A DNA stretch of 16,479 bases. Origin: Acidobacteriaceae bacterium (GTDB lineage: Bacteria > Acidobacteriota > Terriglobia > Terriglobales > Acidobacteriaceae). The DNA lies in the NCBI GenBank assembly GCA_003165455.1, contig PLUJ01000193.1:20167-36645 (forward strand), read 5' to 3'. The notes beneath the pieces are model-generated. The model made no database searches and had not been told where the DNA came from. It saw only the letters and a program-made list of their open reading frames with translations. This document shows, piece by piece, positions 11,995 through 16,479 of the stretch. The translations under genes and the position numbers were made by a program. Each line of letters begins with the position of its first letter. Position 1 is the stretch's first letter.

Positions 11995-13245
11995 ATGACT
12001 TTTTCACGCCGTGACTTTGTCAAGACCTCGGTTCTCGGAGCAGTCGCCGCCGGAGTAGGAACACAAGCGCGAGCCGAAAGCGCCGCGCAAAATTCACCGC
12101 AGGAACACGGTGCCCATGCCGGACCAGGGAAGCGCCCCATCATCATCTGCGCCAACAATGGCTACGCTTATCTGGAAAACGCTTTCTCGTTCCTCAAAGG
12201 CGGAGGAGACACTCTCGATGCCGCATTACAGGTGGTCAAAGGCCCGGAAGACGATCCCAAAGACGACTCCGTTGGCCTTGGCGGAATTCCCAACGAGGAG
12301 GGCGTCGTCGAGCTCGATGCCTGTTGCATGCACGGACCTACCCGCCGCGCCGGATCGGTCGGCGGCGTGCGCAACATCAAAAATGTGTCTCTGGTCGCAA
12401 AGGCTGTAATGCTGCACACCGGGCATGTCATGTTGGTGGGTGAAGGCGCCGAGCGCTTCGCCGTCGACATGGGCTACCCGCGCGAAAACCTGCTTACGGA
12501 GAACTCCCGCAAGATCTGGCTGCTCTGGAAACAATTCAACTCCACGGACGACTGGTGGGGCCCTGGCCTCGACGATCCACACTGGCAGCCTCCCAGCGTG
12601 AAACCGCAGGCTGAACTCTGGAAAGAGCGTATCAAGAACCTGCAAGCACACGCAGCCGAGCTCGGTATTGAACCGGCGCGCCAGCTTGCCGCCGTGCGCA
12701 AAGTCGTATTTCCACCGACCGGAACCATCCACTGTTCCGCGCTCAACGATAAAGGCGAGATTTCCGGCTGCACCACCACCAGCGGACTAGCCTTCAAGCT
12801 TCCGGGCCGTCTCGGCGACTCGCCGATCATCGGAGCCGGCTGCTACACCGATCAGGACATCGGTTCCGCCGGCGCCACGGGAAGCGGAGAAGAAAACATC
12901 AAAGTCGCCGGCGCCCACTCGATCATCGAAAATATGCGTCACGGAATGTCTCCGCAGGATGCCGGCATGGACGCTCTGCGGCGTATCGTCCGCAACTATA
13001 ACGGGGACATGAATAAGCTCCGCTTCGTTGACATGACCTATTACATCCTCCGCAAAGACGGAGCCTACGCCGGCGTTTCACTGTGGGAAGGGTATTCGGC
13101 AGGAAATCCCCACAAGATCGCCGTACACGACGGCACACGTCGCGCGGACGTTACAACGAGTTTGTTAAAGGGGTACTCCCAAGAGTTCCCGCCGTTTCCA
13201 GACATTCCGGAAGAACTGAAGAAAAATTCGGAGTATCTGAAATAG
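11995..13245 (+). CDS. Tat-exported N-terminal-nucleophile asparaginase (AGA family)
   Basis: The family cleaves the asparagine-GlcNAc bond of glycoasparagines or isoaspartyl peptides and asparagine. It is made as an inactive precursor that cuts itself before a Thr. The 416-residue protein starts with a twin-arginine signal (SRRDFVKTSVLGAVAAGVG, residues 4-22), so it folds before export to the periplasm. Family motifs are GGIPNEEGVVELDACCM (96-112), GGVRNIKNVSLVAKAVM (123-139), TGTIHCSALNDKGEISG (242-258), KLPGRLGDSPIIGAG (268-282) and GSAGATGSGE (290-299). Thr244 is the predicted nucleophile, and Arg272 and Asp275 are predicted substrate ligands. The residue before Thr244 is Gly, as in isoaspartyl peptidases, rather than the Asp of classical glycosylasparaginases. 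AGGAGG (11986-11991) sets the start. Convergent with a TA pair. Confidence 0.9.
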   Translation: MTFSRRDFVKTSVLGAVAAGVGTQARAESAAQNSPQEHGAHAGPGKRPIIICANNGYAYLENAFSFLKGGGDTLDAALQVVKGPEDDPKDDSVGLGGIPNEEGVVELDACCMHGPTRRAGSVGGVRNIKNVSLVAKAVMLHTGHVMLVGEGAERFAVDMGYPRENLLTENSRKIWLLWKQFNSTDDWWGPGLDDPHWQPPSVKPQAELWKERIKNLQAHAAELGIEPARQLAAVRKVVFPPTGTIHCSALNDKGEISGCTTTSGLAFKLPGRLGDSPIIGAGCYTDQDIGSAGATGSGEENIKVAGAHSIIENMRHGMSPQDAGMDALRRIVRNYNGDMNKLRFVDMTYYILRKDGAYAGVSLWEGYSAGNPHKIAVHDGTRRADVTTSLLKGYSQEFPPFPDIPEELKKNSEYLK

Positions 13246-13253
13246 TGGAAGGA

Positions 13254-13271
13254 TTGAGAGACTCGTCTCAA
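13254..13271. terminator. Small hairpin at convergent gene ends
   Basis: TTGAGA (13254-13259) pairs with TCTCAA (13266-13271) over the loop GACTCG. It lies between the asparaginase stop and the PIN toxin stop, overlapping the latter. It is short and has no T-run, so terminator activity is weakly supported. Confidence 0.25.
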
Positions 13272-13687
13272 GGAACGATCTCGACTCCAGCCTTGGACGC
13301 GGCTGTTAGCAGTTGCCGGTCTAGGGTCGCCAGCGGCAACTCTTGCCGGAGTGCAGTCTCGAGATAAACGGCGTCATACGCTGTAAGCTGGAATTGCCGG
13401 GCCGTGTGCAGGACGCGCCGCATTGAAACCGTTTCGGGGCTATTTTCGATGGCCTGGGCCAGCACGACGTCAAGACTTTGCAGGGCTTCGGTCGTGTCCA
13501 AAGGGGTCAGCACTCCGCGGCGTTCAGCAGTGACAAATCCGTTGGCAATCTCAAGTTGCCAAAGCGAAGGAACGACGGCGCGTTGGCCGCGCAGCAACAA
13601 CTGCCTGACGTGGTCGGCATATTTCGCGGTCGGACGGTGCAGGAACCACGATAGAGCGATTGAGGCGTCGAGCACAAAGCGGCTCAC
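13268..13687 (-). CDS. PIN-domain toxin, VapC-like
   Basis: This 139-residue protein carries the PIN acidic residues Asp7 (FVLDASIALSW), Glu46 (WQLEIANGF), Asp105 (LTAYDAVYLETA) and Asp123 (LATLDRQL). It should be a metal-dependent RNase toxin. The AYDAxYLExA signature separates it from the TTG-started toxin at 7797, which has DPADRFLAATA, so the two belong to different VapC subgroups. Translation starts at GTG 13687, whose last bases overlap the antitoxin stop (GTGA). GAGGG lies nearby upstream, within the end of the antitoxin gene. It is convergent with the asparaginase gene. Confidence 0.88.
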   Translation of the reverse strand: MSRFVLDASIALSWFLHRPTAKYADHVRQLLLRGQRAVVPSLWQLEIANGFVTAERRGVLTPLDTTEALQSLDVVLAQAIENSPETVSMRRVLHTARQFQLTAYDAVYLETALRQELPLATLDRQLLTAASKAGVEIVP

Positions 13688-13923
13688 CTACGGCCCTCTT
13701 CGATTAAATTTCTTGTGGTCACGCCCTTGGGCAGCGGCTTGGTGCGTTTGCGAAGTCGCTCAATGTCAGCAAAAGCTTCTTTCAAGCTGACATTGTTGCG
13801 CACGGGAACCAGCATAGCCGCCAGCTTCCCTCGCCGGGTGATTCCAATCTGCTCGCCTTCGCCGGCGCGCTCCACCAACTCCGACAGTTTTTGCTTGGCT
13901 TCGAAAAGGCCGATGGTGTGCAT
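13684..13923 (-). CDS. Phd/YefM-family antitoxin
   Basis: This 79-residue protein reads MHTIGLFEAKQKLSELVERA, then EQIGITRRGKLAAMLVP (24-40), the typical Phd/YefM DNA-binding and dimer core. A charged helix (about 46-62) and a toxin-wrapping tail (NLIEEGRR) follow. It should neutralise the downstream PIN toxin and bind the TCTAGA repeats upstream of its own gene. AGGA lies about 11 bases before the ATG. The stop overlaps the toxin GTG by four bases, the usual coupling in such pairs. Confidence 0.87.
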   Translation of the reverse strand: MHTIGLFEAKQKLSELVERAGEGEQIGITRRGKLAAMLVPVRNNVSLKEAFADIERLRKRTKPLPKGVTTRNLIEEGRR

Positions 13924-13942
13924 AGTCGAAGAGTCCTAGCCG

Positions 13943-13982
13943 TCTAGATAGATATTCTAGATGATCGTGCGGTAGAAGGCAA
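13943..13982 (-). promoter_or_regulatory. Promoter and operator of second TA pair
   Basis: Reading the minus strand, TTGCCT (13982-13977) is followed after 17 bases by TAGAAT (13959-13954), a plausible sigma-70 promoter. TCTAGA occurs at 13943-13948 and 13956-13961 with a 7-base gap, and the second copy overlaps the -10 box. This suits autorepression by the antitoxin. Confidence 0.5.
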
Positions 13983-14033
13983 TCTCGGCAGGCTGCACGA
14001 GTGTGCTTGAGCAGCGCGGAAGTGGCGTGGCGT

Positions 14034-15065
<1,032 letters not shown>

Positions 15066-15071
15066 AAAAAG

Positions 15072-15077
15072 CCTCCT
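15072..15077 (-). promoter_or_regulatory. Ribosome-binding site of glpX
   Basis: AGGAGG on the minus strand, six bases before ATG 15065. It decides between this start and the longer frame beginning at 15113. Confidence 0.8.
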
Positions 15078-15085
15078 GGCGTTCA

Positions 15086-15103
15086 GGACGGCCTCTGCCG
15101 TCC
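15086..15103 (-). promoter_or_regulatory. Perfect 7-bp hairpin in the glpX leader
   Basis: GGACGGC and GCCGTCC flank a four-base loop. The hairpin ends nine bases upstream of the glpX ribosome-binding site. It could influence translation or transcript stability, and no T-run supports termination. Confidence 0.45.
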
Positions 15104-15321
15104 ATACGGGCACCGCGCATCATGCTCTATCGGCAAGGCCGTCGTCAAGATGGAAAGGACCCTACCTCGCTCCGAATTAAGCTGCAATGCGTCACAAAGC
15201 GTCGGTTGCATTTCCTATGAGAACATCCAGGAGTCAACAGGAAGATCCGAGTGATCGAAATAGCGGTTAGTGGCTCACTTTTACCCGTGTTATTCTCGTA
15301 ACCCTGAATCCCGACACCGTT

Positions 15322-16479
15322 ATGCCGGAACCGCAAACCCTTACCTTCTTGTGCATTACCACCTACGAAAAAGGCCAGGAATTCATGCGCGAGTGCACGC
15401 GCATGGGATGCCGGGTGATTCTGCTTACGGCTGAAAGGCTGCGTGACGCCGACTGGCCGCGCGAAAGTTTGACCGAAACATTCTATCTCCCTGCTGAAAT
15501 TTCGCTTGCCGATATCGTGCAGGCGGTGACGCATCTGGCACGCACCCAGAAGATCGACCGCATTGTCGCGTTAGACGAGTACGACATGGAAACGGCGGCG
15601 ACATTGCGCGAACACTTGCGCATCCCTGGGATGGGCCTGACCACCATGCGCTACTTCCGCGACAAGCTGGCGATGCGCATGAAGGCACTGGATCACGGTG
15701 TGCGCGTGCCGGATTTCGTACCCGTATTCAACCACCGCGACATTCGCTATTACCTGGATCATGTTCCCGGCCCGTGGGTGCTCAAGCCAAGACAAGAGGC
15801 GTCGGCGATTGGGATCAAGAAAATTCATGATCCGGAGGAGTTGTGGCCGGTCCTAGATCAACTCGGAGAGAAACAATCTTCTTATTTGCTGGAGAGATTC
15901 GTGCCTGGCGATGTATTCCACGTGGATTCGATTGTTTCAGAGAATGACGTGGTTTTTGCCAACGTGAGCCAATACGGCAAGCCGCCGATGAACGTGGCGC
16001 AAGGTGGCGGAGTATTCACCACGTTCACCGTACGTCGAGACAGCGAAGCCGACACCGGGTTACGGCGGCTTAATCGCGAACTGCTCGCGGCACTGGGACT
16101 GCTGCGCGGCGTGGCGCACGCCGAGTTTATCCAGGCGCATGAGGATGGACACTTTTATTTTCTGGAGTGCGCCGCGCGGGTTGGTGGAGCCTATATCAAT
16201 GAAATGGTTGAGGCGGCGACGGGAATCGATTTATGGCGTGAGTGGGCGCGGATTGAAGTTTCTGGAGGAGATGGAACTTATCAGCTTCCGCTGACGCGAG
16301 AGGATTACGCGGGAGTGATTCTTTCGCTGGCGCGACAGGAGGAACCGGATACTTCGGGATACAACGATCCGGAAGTCGTTATGCGAATTAAGAGGCACCA
16401 TCACGCGGGGTTGATTTTGCGGTCGACCGATTCGCAGCGCGTGCCAGCATTGCTAGAGAGCTACGGCCAGCGCTTTGCC
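15322..16479 (+). CDS. ATP-grasp carboxylate ligase, C-terminal end missing
   Basis: The gene runs off the right edge, with 386 residues visible. Residues 1-100 are a Rossmann-like pre-ATP-grasp domain (LTFLCITTYEKGQEF, CRVILLTAERL, IDRIVALDEYDMETAA). The ATP-grasp fold follows. RDKLAMRMKALDHGVRVPDF starts at 113. VLKPRQEASAIGIKKI contains the ATP-binding Lys155, and LLERFVPGDVFHVDSIV lies at 189-205. AEF (Glu268) and FLECAARVGG (Glu282, Arg286) bind metal and substrate phosphate. Enzymes of this fold join a carboxylate to an amine or thiol through an acyl-phosphate. The partner is not evident, as no peptide or amino-acid biosynthesis gene is near. ATG 15322 has no clear ribosome-binding site, but the domain begins there. 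Divergent from glpX across 256 bases. Confidence 0.82.
   Translation, partial: MPEPQTLTFLCITTYEKGQEFMRECTRMGCRVILLTAERLRDADWPRESLTETFYLPAEISLADIVQAVTHLARTQKIDRIVALDEYDMETAATLREHLRIPGMGLTTMRYFRDKLAMRMKALDHGVRVPDFVPVFNHRDIRYYLDHVPGPWVLKPRQEASAIGIKKIHDPEELWPVLDQLGEKQSSYLLERFVPGDVFHVDSIVSENDVVFANVSQYGKPPMNVAQGGGVFTTFTVRRDSEADTGLRRLNRELLAALGLLRGVAHAEFIQAHEDGHFYFLECAARVGGAYINEMVEAATGIDLWREWARIEVSGGDGTYQLPLTREDYAGVILSLARQEEPDTSGYNDPEVVMRIKRHHHAGLILRSTDSQRVPALLESYGQRFA

Noticed and set aside
15066..15113. 16-residue N-terminal extension of GlpX
   Set aside because: The extension spans the leader hairpin and lacks a ribosome-binding site, while ATG 15065 has AGGAGG six bases upstream and fits the family length.

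Overview
The window is a 16.5 kb piece of a bacterial chromosome of moderately high GC. It contains no rRNA, tRNA, CRISPR array, insertion sequence or phage gene. The gene mix suggests a soil-type Acidobacteriota (Terriglobia) genome. It includes secreted lactonase-like beta-propeller and TPR proteins, a zinc-ribbon/PspC protein, a Tat-exported N-terminal-nucleophile asparaginase, GlpX, Phd/PIN toxin-antitoxin pairs, and a ribosome hibernation factor fused to sigma-factor domains. This placement rests on recognition only and no marker gene was tested.

Layout. Positions 1-1066 (minus strand) hold a zinc-ribbon/PspC gene followed by an alpha/beta hydrolase that runs off the left edge. Across a 274-bp divergent region, which carries a perfect 12-bp inverted repeat, lies a secreted beta-propeller protein (1341-2519, plus). 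It converges on a secreted TPR protein (2601-3851, minus). A 186-aa zinc-ribbon membrane protein (4241-4801, plus) converges on thiD (4838-5689, minus). Then rlpA (6088-6606) and pyrF (6625-7419) lie in tandem, and the pyrF start codon sits inside a perfect hairpin stem. A Phd/PIN toxin-antitoxin pair (7558-8186) follows.

The most interesting part is 8386-10730. A hibernation-promoting-factor (HPF/RaiA) domain is fused to sigma-70-like region 2 and region 4 domains in one protein. Thirty-two bases downstream is a gene for a bacterial eRF1-like (archaeo-eukaryotic release factor type) protein. It has a zinc ribbon and a GGH sequence where eRF1 has GGQ. Together they look like a ribosome hibernation or rescue unit with a possible built-in transcriptional output.

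After a 329-bp spacer with REP-like hairpins comes an unknown one-TM protein (11060-11494), then a 500-bp spacer with tandem 15-bp dyads. Next are a Tat-exported asparaginase (11995-13245), a second Phd/PIN pair (13268-13923, minus), glpX (14034-15065, minus) and an ATP-grasp enzyme (15322 to the right edge).

Most genes are single or two-gene units with housekeeping or envelope roles: thiamine, pyrimidine, gluconeogenesis and cell-wall separation. Three start codons appear non-ATG: TTG for the first toxin, TTG for the HPF-sigma fusion and GTG for the second toxin. Each was chosen by ribosome-binding-site position, stop/start overlap or domain boundary.
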